A stretch of 14,772 nt of DNA from the NCBI GenBank assembly GCA_021806845.1, contig JAKAPV010000047.1, positions 1-14,772 of the forward strand, read 5' to 3'. Shown here one piece after another: positions 1-5,601 of the stretch; within the stretch, counting starts at the first letter, position 1; each line of letters opens with the position of its first letter. The notes under the pieces are model-generated. The model worked only from the letters and a program-made list of their open reading frames with translations, was not told the DNA's origin and did no database searches. The translations under genes and the position numbers were made by a program. The DNA is from Bacillota bacterium (GTDB lineage Bacteria; Bacillota; Sulfobacillia; JAJZYS01; JAJYTV01).

Positions 1-473
1 AGCGTGTCGACATCCTGGTCGATCAGGTAGCTCACCATCGGCGTGCCGAAGAAGGCGCTCGGGTGCTTCTTCGGTATGAGGGTGTCGCCGGCGCGGGGCG
101 CCACTTCCTCGACGAAGTCGTAGCCGCGGTCGGACACGGTCATCAGGCTCGGGATCTTCGTGCCCGTGCGTCCGGCATCGTAGCTCTCCTTGTGCGAGAC
201 GTAGGGGTAGAACACCGGAACCGCCTTCGCCCGGGCCACGGCGAGGAGCTTCTGGATCGCGTCGACAGCATCCCAACCGGACTCGCCGCAGGCGGTCTTG
301 AACTCCTCCATCGCCTGCAGGATCGGGGCACGAACCGTTCCCACCGTGCGGTACTGCACGTCGATGACCACGACGCCGGGGCGCTTGCCGAACCCGCTGG
401 TTCGGCCGAACCCGGCCTTCTCGTATACCTCCTGGTCGCGCTCAGAGATCAGCCCATCCCAGACTCTGCCCAC
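1..473 (-). CDS. Isochorismatase-family amidohydrolase, N-carbamoylsarcosine amidase-like (C-terminus outside window)
   Basis: Cysteine hydrolase of the isochorismatase fold, a cytosolic family that cleaves amide or ester bonds of small molecules. The closest match from memory is N-carbamoylsarcosine amidohydrolase. The start is GTG at 473, chosen because GGAGGGGG lies just upstream (481-488) and the N-terminus (VGRVWDGLISERDQEVY, then GFG) has the form usual in the family. Visible landmarks are the first catalytic Asp in VVVIDVQYR (about residue 42), the Lys of the family triad in IPKKHPSAFFGTP (about residue 138), and the following strand that ends in VSYLIDQDVDT. The nucleophile Cys, expected about 12 residues later in a TGCTTSGCV-like motif, lies beyond base 1, so catalytic completeness cannot be judged. 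About 157 codons are present of an expected 200-230. The exact substrate is not determinable. Confidence 0.88.
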   Translation of the reverse strand, partial: MGRVWDGLISERDQEVYEKAGFGRTSGFGKRPGVVVIDVQYRTVGTVRAPILQAMEEFKTACGESGWDAVDAIQKLLAVARAKAVPVFYPYVSHKESYDAGRTGTKIPSLMTVSDRGYDFVEEVAPRAGDTLIPKKHPSAFFGTPMVSYLIDQDVDT

Positions 474-925
474 AGGATCTCCCCCTCCGTGTACGCGACG
501 TCCAACGTGACTCCCGTATGCCGCATTGCGGCCGATGGCCGTCACCATCGCCCTCTGTGCTTGCGCCATGTATCCATCCGGCTAGCACCTGCCGCGACCG
601 TTCCCTGGCCTCCGAAACCCTTTCGATGCGACGCACCCCACCCATTTCGCAACAGTCGATGGTATCCTCCGCAGTCCCAATCTTCTGTTCTCTGCGTGTT
701 GTATACAATCCTCCGCATGCAAAGTCACACCCCCTACGTCCAGCAAGTGGTGCAAATAGCAGAGGTGATCAGTTCGGTAGTCCTTAAGCAAACCGCCTCC
801 TGTCTCGGTTGGGTACGTTCCTTGTACGCGGGCCGCCCGCCCGCAGCGGTGCCACTCGATCTTGGCATGCTGGCAAAAATGATACCGAGCTCCTTGCTAT
901 GATGGCGGTTGGAGGCGGTACGGCG
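474..925. other. Intergenic region, about 450 bp, divergent between two genes
   Basis: No convincing gene. It separates the leftward amidohydrolase from the rightward MNT remnant and should hold the promoters for both. The only clear signals are the amidohydrolase ribosome-binding site (481-488), a perfect 10-bp palindrome at 699-708, and GGAGG at 911-915 that serves the MNT gene. Long open frames run through part of it on both strands but have no ribosome-binding site or recognisable protein motif. Confidence 0.6.
699..708. promoter_or_regulatory. Palindrome TTGTATACAA, possible GntR-type operator
   Basis: A perfect 10-bp palindrome about 225 bp upstream of the amidohydrolase start. TNGT-N2-ACNA resembles operators of FCD-type GntR regulators, which often control catabolic amidohydrolase operons. 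No regulator gene is in the window, so the assignment is inference. Confidence 0.3.
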
Positions 926-1224
926 GTGACGATTCCAGAGCAGGTCGTGGAGCGACTGACGGCCGCGCTTCCAGTCGAGAAGGTCATCCTCTTCGGCTCG
1001 CGCGCACGCGGCACATCACGCCGTGATAGCGACTGGGATTCCCTCGTCGCAATGAGGACTTCACTACCACGTTCAGAGCGTTCTCTGGCGGTTCGCCGCG
1101 CCGCTAGAATAAAGGGAGCCCCATGGACTTCCTGGTTCGGACTCCCGACGAAATGCGCGATGGATTCGCGCTCTCAAAGGAGATCCTGCGCGAAGGCCAG
1201 GTTCTATACGATGCGCAAGGTTGA
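926..1224 (+). pseudogene. MNT-domain nucleotidyltransferase antitoxin (MntA-like), frameshifted
   Basis: Minimal nucleotidyltransferase of the kind that pairs with HEPN RNases; in studied pairs MntA AMPylates the HEPN toxin. GTG 926 is chosen as start because GGAGG (911-915) lies 10 nt upstream; an in-frame ATG at 899 has no such site. The first half reads VILFGSRARGTSRRDSDWD, the hallmark GSxARG followed by the Asp-x-Asp pair. The expected sequel GAP-MDFLVRTPDEM, with the third Asp, is present but in another frame. The shift falls at the C-run 1119-1122, where one extra C would restore GAPMDFLV and carry translation to the TGA at 1222-1224. The gene is therefore broken or carries a sequencing error at a homopolymer. 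It overlaps the HEPN remnant start by 14 nt, as in intact pairs. Confidence 0.75.
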
Positions 1225-1290
1225 TGAGTGGCTGTCCAAAGTGAGCCTATCGGATGTCCCCACGACAACGTCTCGGAGCTGACCTCTTGA
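1211..1290 (+). pseudogene. HEPN toxin remnant (N-terminal stub)
   Basis: ATG 1211 overlaps the end of the MNT gene, the normal order of MNT/HEPN pairs. The first residues, MRKVDEWLSKV, match the typical start of HEPN proteins (V..WL.KA). The text then jumps to SLSDVP and, in the next frame, HDNV, which resembles the second helix region (DVPYDNVCFH) of the family. The helix between them appears deleted, and the RxxxxH catalytic segment is missing. The reading ends at TGA 1280-1282, or at 1288-1290 in the shifted frame. Intact HEPN toxins have about 120-140 residues, so this stub cannot be an active RNase. The second stop lies inside the CTTGA-N7-TCAAG palindrome. Confidence 0.5.
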
Positions 1291-1302
1291 TATCTTGTCA
1301 AG
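1286..1302. repeat. CTTGA-N7-TCAAG palindrome, copy 1
   Basis: One of four copies in the window (others at 12264, 12311 and 14752). The spacer is TATCTTG. It lies directly at the end of the HEPN remnant and shares the longer string ACCTCTTGAT with the copy at 12264. Confidence 0.7.
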
Positions 1303-1368
1303 GGATCGTTGTCGAAGTAATCGCGTTCGCGTGTTCTCTGCCAAGCGAAATCGGGCCTCGAGACTAAG

Positions 1369-1406
1369 AGTGAGGGGCAGCGCCACCGTACGCACTGCCC
1401 CTCACT
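1369..1406. terminator. 12-bp perfect inverted repeat, possible terminator
   Basis: The arms AGTGAGGGGCAG (1369-1380) and CTGCCCCTCACT (1395-1406) pair perfectly around a 14-nt loop. No clean U-run follows on either strand; in the minus direction CTTAGTCT follows. It lies downstream of the small minus-strand ORF at 1478-1633 and could end that transcript or stabilise its 3' end. Confidence 0.4.
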
Positions 1407-1444
1407 GAAGATCGAACCCGTCCCGGGGATCGCGACACCGCAGT

Positions 1445-1476
1445 CCCTACCTGTGGAACGTTCCCGCCCGGTAGGG
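1445..1476. repeat. Nested inverted repeat next to the small ORF stop
   Basis: Outer arms CCCTACC (1445-1451) and GGTAGGG (1470-1476) enclose a second palindrome, GGAACGTTCC. On the minus strand the hairpin begins 1 nt after the small ORF stop codon at 1478, so it may form the 3' end or a processing site of that transcript. Confidence 0.4.
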
Positions 1477-1477
1477 T

Positions 1478-1633
1478 CTATCGGTTTGACTTGAGCAGGT
1501 CCACCTGATCTTGTGAAAGCCCCTTCTGGAGCCTCAACTGATCTTTCAGAAGGTCCTTGTCCTGCAGGGGGCGACGCCGCAGCTGGGTCGGTTTGGCGAC
1601 TCGCCCTAGGCGCGAAACAGGTTTCACGCGCAT
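1478..1633 (-). CDS. Small ORF, 51 aa, charged helical protein of unknown function
   Basis: Not recognised. ATG 1633 is the only start available, because an in-frame TAA lies just upstream, and GAGGGGGG precedes it directly. The N-terminus is basic (MRVKPVSRLGRVAKPTQ, then LRRR). The second half has regularly spaced Leu with Lys, Asp and Gln (KDLLKDQLRLQKGLSQDQV, then DLLKSNR), predicted as one or two amphipathic helices with a turn at KGLS, faintly like SHOCT-type tails. No larger gene occupies the region, so it is not an antisense shadow. A TATAAT hexamer lies 15 nt upstream and two strong hairpins follow the stop. It sits between the IS left end and the MNT/HEPN remnant and may be a surviving fragment of a lost gene. 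Function unknown. Confidence 0.4.
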   Translation of the reverse strand: MRVKPVSRLGRVAKPTQLRRRPLQDKDLLKDQLRLQKGLSQDQVDLLKSNR

Positions 1634-1647
1634 CCCCCCTCGTCGGT

Positions 1648-1653
1648 ATTATA
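1648..1653 (-). promoter_or_regulatory. TATAAT box upstream of the small ORF
   Basis: A perfect TATAAT on the minus strand 15 nt before ATG 1633. No good -35 hexamer is visible at 16-18 bp and there is no TGn extension. If used, the transcript would have a very short leader. Confidence 0.35.
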
Positions 1654-1721
1654 CGCCAGCCGCTGTAAGCCCCACGCACACTACTCCCGCCGTAGAAAGA
1701 CGGACGCCCACTTCCAGAGCC

Positions 1722-1745
1722 GACTCTTAGGAGCTTTCTCGGAAA
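1722..1745 (+). repeat. IS left terminal inverted repeat
   Basis: GACTCTTAGGAG followed by CTTTCTCGGAAA. Reverse-complement of the right end matches at 19 of 24 positions, including an unbroken TTCTCGGAAA at the inner side. Confidence 0.6.
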
Positions 1746-1942
1746 GTCGCAGCAGAGCCAGCTGAGAGACGCCGAGCCGGGTTTGAAGAGGCTACGGGGT
1801 GCCCGATGAAGGCTGTCGGATAGGCTGAGGTTGATGTGACGCGGTTGCGTGAGGCGGCGTTGGACGCGAGGAACCAAACCCCACGGGCGCGAAGAGTTGC
1901 CGCGGGGCCGAAAGGCTCCTGGGATGGGCGCAGCTGGAGCTT

Positions 1943-3562
1943 TTAGGTTGCCGAGGCGGTGGCCTTGGAGTCGAAGGCGGCGTCCAGGACGCCGGCCCAG
2001 GCCTGCACGTGCATGGTGATGGCCGCGATCACGACATGGGCGAACCAGATGCCGTCCGAGCGATGGCGCCCACGGGCAAGCCTTAAGGCTCCCTTGAGGT
2101 GGCTGAAGCAGCGTTCGGATGCGGTTCGGCAGTCCATGGCGGCTTTCCAGGCGGCAGATCCGCGTGCGATGCGGGTCTGCAGGCGAGGATCGCGGCGCAA
2201 CGAGGCGGCGTGATCACGATAGAAGCACGTCCGCTGGCACGACAGATCTGGGTGGGCAGACAAGGGGCAGCGCCACTGGGTGTAGAGACCGAGGTGGCTG
2301 CTGCCCCTCTTGATCAAGGCATGGCCTTCTCGGCAACGGGCGTGGCCTTGGAGGTCGAGATGAATGCCCTCACGCTCGGCCAAGGGGCGCCTGCCACGGC
2401 CGCGGCGCTCACGGAGCTTGCGATCGGCGCGGGGGAAGCGACGGCGCTTTGGTTTCTCGGGCTTCCCCTGGGCGTCGATCTCACGTTCGTTGAGGTCGAT
2501 GACGGCGGCAGTGCCGTGCTGTTCGAGGTGGACGTAGAGGGGCAGAGCGTCGAACGCGCTGTCCCCGATGAAGCGGGAGAACCCGCCGGGGTAGAGCTGC
2601 TCGGCCCCGACGAAGGCGACGGTGCCGGCGATGCTGTCGTGCCGGCTGCCCTGGCACAGGCGCAGGTAGATGGGCAGGTCGTGACCGCCCTGGGTGTCGA
2701 CGACGGCAGAGAGGTGGCGGCCATAGAAGAAGCAGTTGCGGTAGCTGTCCCAGCCCACAAGGGCGCCAGGATCGGCGTATCGGCGGTATATGTGCGGACA
2801 GGGGTCGGTCTTCTTGCAGCCGCAGATGCGGTGGCCGCGGCCGTTGGCGCCGGAGACGAGCGGGCTGCCGTCCACCGCCACGGCGAAGCGAGTGTCCGTG
2901 CCGAGCAGACCGCGTTCTTGGGAAACGCGCACCACCCCTTGCAATACCGCCTGCCAGTGCGGGAAGGGAAGCTTGGGCGGGTGACGGCGCAGGCGGTCCA
3001 GAATGCGGCCGACCGTACCCGAGCGCCGGGGCGGGGCTTTCTTTCCCTTCTTGACACCCTTGGGCCGCTGCAGCGAGCGCATGACGATCGAGTGGCCGGG
3101 CAGCGTGCCAGAGATGCGGCGCAATACGTCATAGAAGGTGCCAACGCCGGGCAACTGCTCGGGGTCGAGGCCGCAGAGTCTAGCCAGAAGGGGCTCGCGG
3201 TTCAGCCGATAGACCCACTCGGTGATGGAAGCCGTACCGAGGTGGGCCATGATGACGAGGGAACGCAGGACCGGGACCGGATCGCGCCCCGGACGACCGT
3301 CCTGGGCATACAGGGACGAGAGGATCGGCGCGAGGAAGTCGAAGTTGGCGCTGCGGACCATGGCCTCGGCCTGGCGGTAGGCATGAAACGCGGTTGCACC
3401 ATTCTTTCGCAGTTCATGGCGCTTGGTGAGGGGTTCAATCTGCCGCAGGAAGTCTTTATGCGAGACGAATACGGGGTACACGAGCACCGCCCTTTCCGGA
3501 AGGCTATTGAGAAATGCCTCCCGCGCCGATTCTTGGGCGTCTCGTCGATTATCAAGGGCCAT
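1943..3562 (-). CDS. DDE transposase, IS1182/IS4-like
   Basis: A 539-residue transposase that catalyses cut-and-paste movement of its IS. An N-terminal DUF772-like helical region spans about residues 35-150 (GRPGRDPVPVLRSL, then REPLLARLCGL). The catalytic acids are visible as D231 in FAVAVDGSPLVSG, D334 in FIGDSAFDALPL and E483 in CRTASERCFSHLK; the last fits the R-x3-E-x6-K pattern of the IS4-related families. A Cys/His-rich insert (GCKKTDPCPH, about residues 248-257) and a second one (CREGH to CQRTC, about 410-446) resemble zinc-binding inserts of this group. The frame is uninterrupted and all three acids are present, so it may be active. ATG 3562 has no strong ribosome-binding site, and low expression is usual for transposases. 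The long plus-strand frame opposite it is a shadow. Confidence 0.93.
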   Translation of the reverse strand: MALDNRRDAQESAREAFLNSLPERAVLVYPVFVSHKDFLRQIEPLTKRHELRKNGATAFHAYRQAEAMVRSANFDFLAPILSSLYAQDGRPGRDPVPVLRSLVIMAHLGTASITEWVYRLNREPLLARLCGLDPEQLPGVGTFYDVLRRISGTLPGHSIVMRSLQRPKGVKKGKKAPPRRSGTVGRILDRLRRHPPKLPFPHWQAVLQGVVRVSQERGLLGTDTRFAVAVDGSPLVSGANGRGHRICGCKKTDPCPHIYRRYADPGALVGWDSYRNCFFYGRHLSAVVDTQGGHDLPIYLRLCQGSRHDSIAGTVAFVGAEQLYPGGFSRFIGDSAFDALPLYVHLEQHGTAAVIDLNEREIDAQGKPEKPKRRRFPRADRKLRERRGRGRRPLAEREGIHLDLQGHARCREGHALIKRGSSHLGLYTQWRCPLSAHPDLSCQRTCFYRDHAASLRRDPRLQTRIARGSAAWKAAMDCRTASERCFSHLKGALRLARGRHRSDGIWFAHVVIAAITMHVQAWAGVLDAAFDSKATASAT

Positions 3563-3594
3563 ATGCGGCTATTTCCGTGGACCAGGCACGATAA

Positions 3595-3618
3595 AGCCCC
3601 GGCTTTCTAGCCGAGGCT
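3595..3618 (-). terminator. Intrinsic terminator facing the transposase
   Basis: Minus-strand arms AGCCTCGGCT and AGCCGGGGCT (9 of 10 pair, loop AGAA) are followed by TTTAT. It lies 33 bp upstream of the transposase start, inside the IS, and would block transcription entering from the right flank. Confidence 0.6.
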
Positions 3619-3707
3619 CGCAGATTCGCTACATCATATACCGGCATTCAGTTGTGTATTTCGAAGGACTTGAAGCGCGTCAGCCCACACCCCGAGCAGC
3701 TTTCAGG

Positions 3708-3731
3708 TTTCCGAGAAGGCTCTTAGCAGCC
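3708..3731 (-). repeat. IS right terminal inverted repeat
   Basis: Plus-strand TTTCCGAGAAGG followed by CTCTTAGCAGCC, the partner of 1722-1745. Downstream DNA (3732-3932) has no recognisable gene. Confidence 0.6.
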
Positions 3732-3932
3732 ACCATCCCTTTGTTCGCTACGACGGCAGCCGACAACTTCGCGAGCAGTTCTTCCTCCATTCCGGCCCCT
3801 CACACGTGCCTGTTGAAGACGGTCGACGCGACCGGTCCGATGTATGGCTCACGCGGCCACAAAGCCACGATTCATGCCATTCCCCACAAACCTAGGGAAG
3901 CAGCGTACGAACCGGGCGTGACTGTTCCCCGC

Positions 3933-3968
3933 TCCACATCCTTGTCTGTCCTGTGTATACTAAGTATA
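3933..3968 (+). promoter_or_regulatory. mazEF promoter with embedded palindromic operator
   Basis: TCCACA (3933-3938) and TATACT (3956-3961) are separated by 17 bp and lie 33 bp before ATG 3994. The -10 box forms half of a 13-bp palindrome, TATACT-A-AGTATA (3956-3968). An operator over the -10 box is what is expected for autorepression by an AbrB-fold MazE and the MazEF complex. Confidence 0.6.
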
Positions 3969-3993
3969 TCCTTCGCCGTAGGGGTGAGCTCCG

Positions 3994-4227
3994 ATGCGGT
4001 CTCGGGTGATGCAGTGGGGCAACAGTCTGGGAGTGCGCATTCCGCGGGTGTACGCTGAGGCGGTCGGTTTTCTTCCTGGGACGCACGTGGAAATCGTCGC
4101 ACGCGAGGACGAAATTGTCATCAGGCGTAGCGACACGAAACTCGAGAGCCTTCTGGCGCAGGTCACCCCCGAGAATCTGCATGCTGAAGTCACTTGGGGC
4201 GGTCCCGCCGGACGTGAACAGTGGTAA
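3994..4227 (+). CDS. mazE: MazE-type antitoxin, AbrB/SpoVT fold
   Basis: A 77-residue antitoxin that dimerises through an N-terminal swapped-hairpin DNA-binding domain (residues 1-46: MQWGNSLGVRIPR, LPGTHVEIVARED, EIVIRR) and neutralises the MazF RNase with its acidic, flexible C-terminus (residues 47-77: LESLLAQVTPENLHAEV, ending GREQW). The WGNSLGVRIPR segment is the family signature. TAGGGGTGAG (3979-3988) precedes the ATG. It overlaps the toxin start by 7 nt, so translation is coupled. It probably represses its own promoter at the palindrome 3956-3968. Length and motifs are normal; it appears intact. Confidence 0.92.
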   Translation: MRSRVMQWGNSLGVRIPRVYAEAVGFLPGTHVEIVAREDEIVIRRSDTKLESLLAQVTPENLHAEVTWGGPAGREQW

Positions 4228-4565
4228 CGCAAGCGCCGCATGCACCGCGTCGGGGAGACCTCGTGTGGCTCACCTACTGGCCTGCGACTGGTCACGAACA
4301 GAGCGGCAGAAGGCCGGCCATCATTCTGTCGCATGAGATTTATAACCGCAAAGTGGGTTTGTGTGTTGCGTGCCCGGTAACGTCCGAGATCAAGGGCTAC
4401 CCATTCGAAGTGCCTCTTCCTGAGGGTCTCCAAGCACATGGAGTGATCCTCGCTGACCAAGTTCGCAGTGTCGACTGGAGAGCGCGTGATGCCGAGTTGA
4501 TCGAGCAGTGCCCTCCGACCACCGTCGCGGAGGTACTGTCGCGCATCAAAGCACTCATCGAATAA
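4221..4565 (+). CDS. mazF: MazF-type mRNA endoribonuclease toxin (PemK fold)
   Basis: A 114-residue toxin that cuts cellular RNA at short sequence-specific sites unless bound by MazE. It aligns along its whole length with E. coli MazF: GDLVWL strand, GHEQSGRRPAIILS, CPVTSEIKGYPFEV, LADQVRSVDWRAR and the C-terminal helix SRIKALIE. Residues that correspond to the MazF catalytic region (E26, R31, T54) are present, so it is probably active. The start is GTG 4221 inside the end of mazE; no later start keeps the first strand. Together with mazE it forms a complete cassette just right of the IS. The plasmid-protein fragment begins about 30 nt after its stop. Confidence 0.93.
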   Translation: MVTQAPHAPRRGDLVWLTYWPATGHEQSGRRPAIILSHEIYNRKVGLCVACPVTSEIKGYPFEVPLPEGLQAHGVILADQVRSVDWRARDAELIEQCPPTTVAEVLSRIKALIE

Positions 4566-4592
4566 CTCGGCTGGTACGCGTGTTCGACGTGA

Positions 4593-4692
4593 CCTACCTG
4601 GTGCGCCCGCCTGCGGGTGAAACAACTGCATACGGTCTTGCAGATCGCGATGGGCTGGAGGAACTGCCACCTCGACGAATTCCGATGGGGGC
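4593..4692 (+). pseudogene. Fragment of a plasmid pRiA4b ORF-3-like gene
   Basis: Reads RLRVKQLHTVLQIAMGWRNC, then HLDEFRWG, the conserved core of pRiA4b ORF-3-like proteins. Bases 4608-4690 match 9874-9956 at about 73 of 83 positions, so it is a diverged copy of the gene near 9.8-10.2 kb. An in-frame stop lies just upstream (TGA 4589-4591), and nothing downstream of the core resembles the DFGD half. It is a short relic between mazEF and the Phd/VapC pair. No function. Confidence 0.65.
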
Positions 4693-4762
4693 TGCTGGCG
4701 CAAATCACCGCGTCCTCAATCGTGTCCCAGCCGTACAAGCACGTTGCTTCTTGCGTCGGTAT

Positions 4763-4780
4763 AGACTAGTCTCCGACTAG
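4763..4780 (+). promoter_or_regulatory. Probable Phd/VapC operator
   Basis: Contains a perfect palindrome AGACTAGTCT (4763-4772) and a direct repeat GACTAG (4764-4769 and 4775-4780) spaced 11 bp, one helical turn, apart. It ends 13 bp before the antitoxin ATG 4794, where Phd-type antitoxins usually bind. A TATAGA/TAGACT -10-like sequence overlaps it; no convincing -35 was found. Confidence 0.45.
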
Positions 4781-4793
4781 GAAGGTGAGCCTC

Positions 4794-5030
4794 ATGGAGC
4801 GAATCGGTTCTTACGAAGCCAAGGCGCACTTGGCCGAGTTGCTCGACAAGGTTGAGCGAGGTGAGTCCATTCTCATCACCCGCAATGGCAGGGTGGCTGC
4901 CCTGCTTAGCCCTCCTCCGGGAGGACGATCCGGTACGATAGATCAGACGATCGCCGAACTTCGTGCCTTCGCCAAGGGGCGTACGCTGGGGATGGATCTT
5001 CGAACGGCGATTGAAGAGGGGCGCCGGTAA
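4794..5030 (+). CDS. Phd/YefM-family antitoxin
   Basis: A 78-residue antitoxin. MERIGSYEAKAHLAELLDKV is the standard Phd/YefM start, followed by the strand-turn-strand ILITRNGRVAALLSPP that completes the N-terminal DNA-binding domain. The C-terminal half (TIAELRAFAKGRTLGMDLRT, then AIEEGRR) is the toxin-wrapping tail. ATG 4794 is chosen over an in-frame GTG at 4785 because AGGAAGG (4779-4785) lies 8 nt upstream of the ATG and overlaps the GTG. The stop abuts the VapC start. It likely binds the repeats at 4763-4780. Intact. Confidence 0.9.
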   Translation: MERIGSYEAKAHLAELLDKVERGESILITRNGRVAALLSPPPGGRSGTIDQTIAELRAFAKGRTLGMDLRTAIEEGRR

Positions 5031-5456
5031 GTGGCTTTCGTTCTGGACACGTCGGTGACGATGGCGTGGTGCTTCGCGGACGAGTCGGACGCGTTCACGG
5101 ACCAAACCCTGGAGCGTTGCCGGACGGAATCGGCCGTCGTGCCTAGCCTATGGGCGCTCGAAGTGATCAACGTGCTCTTGGTTGCGGAGCGGCGGAACCG
5201 CATCGAGTCGGCCGCATCTGCCAGGTTTGTGGAACTGTTGCGCGGTCTGCCCATCGAAGTGCATTGGGATCCTCAGTTCTACGAGGACTCAACGCTCTTC
5301 GAGGTGGCGCGCCGACACCGCCTCAGCTCTTACGACACAGCCTACATCAGTTTGGCTATGCGACGTGGCCTGCCGCTGGCGACCAAGGACCAACGGCTAG
5401 GCCGTGCCGCATCGGCTGAGGGCGTCGAGTTGCTTCACGCCGACAAAAGCAACTGA
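5031..5456 (+). CDS. vapC: VapC-type PIN-domain RNase toxin
   Basis: A 141-residue PIN-domain toxin; VapC proteins cut tRNA or rRNA using Mg2+ or Mn2+ held by four acidic residues. These are visible as D6 (VLDTSV), E44 (LWALEVINVL), D102 (SSYDTAYISLA) and D120 (ATKDQRL). The start is GTG 5031 immediately after the antitoxin TAA, with GAGGGG upstream, so the two are co-translated. The pairing of a Phd-type antitoxin with a PIN toxin is common. Length and motifs are normal and it appears active. About 145 bp without a recognisable gene separate it from the SNF2 operon. Confidence 0.92.
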   Translation: MAFVLDTSVTMAWCFADESDAFTDQTLERCRTESAVVPSLWALEVINVLLVAERRNRIESAASARFVELLRGLPIEVHWDPQFYEDSTLFEVARRHRLSSYDTAYISLAMRRGLPLATKDQRLGRAASAEGVELLHADKSN

Positions 5457-5601
5457 ATCGCACCGGCGCCTGATGCGGGCAGCGTCCTCCCTGCCGCGCG
5501 AACCTGCGTGACGCCGCCAGCAGGCAGCTCGCCGCCCCCATGAGCGTGCGCTGACGGTTCTCGCGCGGCACCCGCGCTGCAGTGAGCCACAGGATGCCGA
5601 A

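Larger units (their letters stand above)
1722..3731 (-). mobile_element. Insertion sequence, about 2.0 kb, IS1182-like DDE family
   Basis: A single full-length transposase gene is flanked by imperfect inverted repeats at 1722-1745 and 3708-3731 (19 of 24 positions match). That gives an element of 2010 bp with 221 bp of non-coding DNA left and 169 bp right of the gene. No target duplication is visible next to these ends (left flank AGAGCC, right flank ACCATC), so the exact borders may be off by a few bases or the element may have rearranged. An intrinsic terminator at 3595-3618 faces the transposase start, a common protection against read-through from outside. Confidence 0.65.

Noticed and set aside
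449..526. Minus-strand 25-codon frame (RHTGVTLDVAYTEGEILWAE) ahead of the amidohydrolase
   Set aside because: Looks slightly protein-like but overlaps the amidohydrolase start, has a stop close upstream and no recognisable family; too weak to call.
63..902. Plus-strand open frame from the amidohydrolase into the intergenic region
   Set aside because: Its first half is antisense to the amidohydrolase and the second half has no motif or ribosome-binding site.
1104..1877. Minus-strand 257-codon frame across the IS left end and the MNT/HEPN remnant
   Set aside because: It crosses three unrelated units and shows no family similarity; the shorter frame at 1478-1633 explains the same stretch better.
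2311..2320. CTTGATCAAG inside the transposase gene as a fifth palindrome copy
   Set aside because: The arms touch with no 7-bp spacer and the site is coding, so it does not belong to the repeat family.
2099..3610. Long plus-strand open frame opposite the transposase
   Set aside because: It is the antisense shadow of a high-GC gene: Ala/Gly/Val-rich, no domain, no ribosome-binding site, while the minus-strand frame has the full DDE core.
4785..4793. GTG 4785 as the start of the Phd antitoxin
   Set aside because: It overlaps the ribosome-binding site AGGAAGG that serves ATG 4794, and the family starts at MERIGSYEAK.
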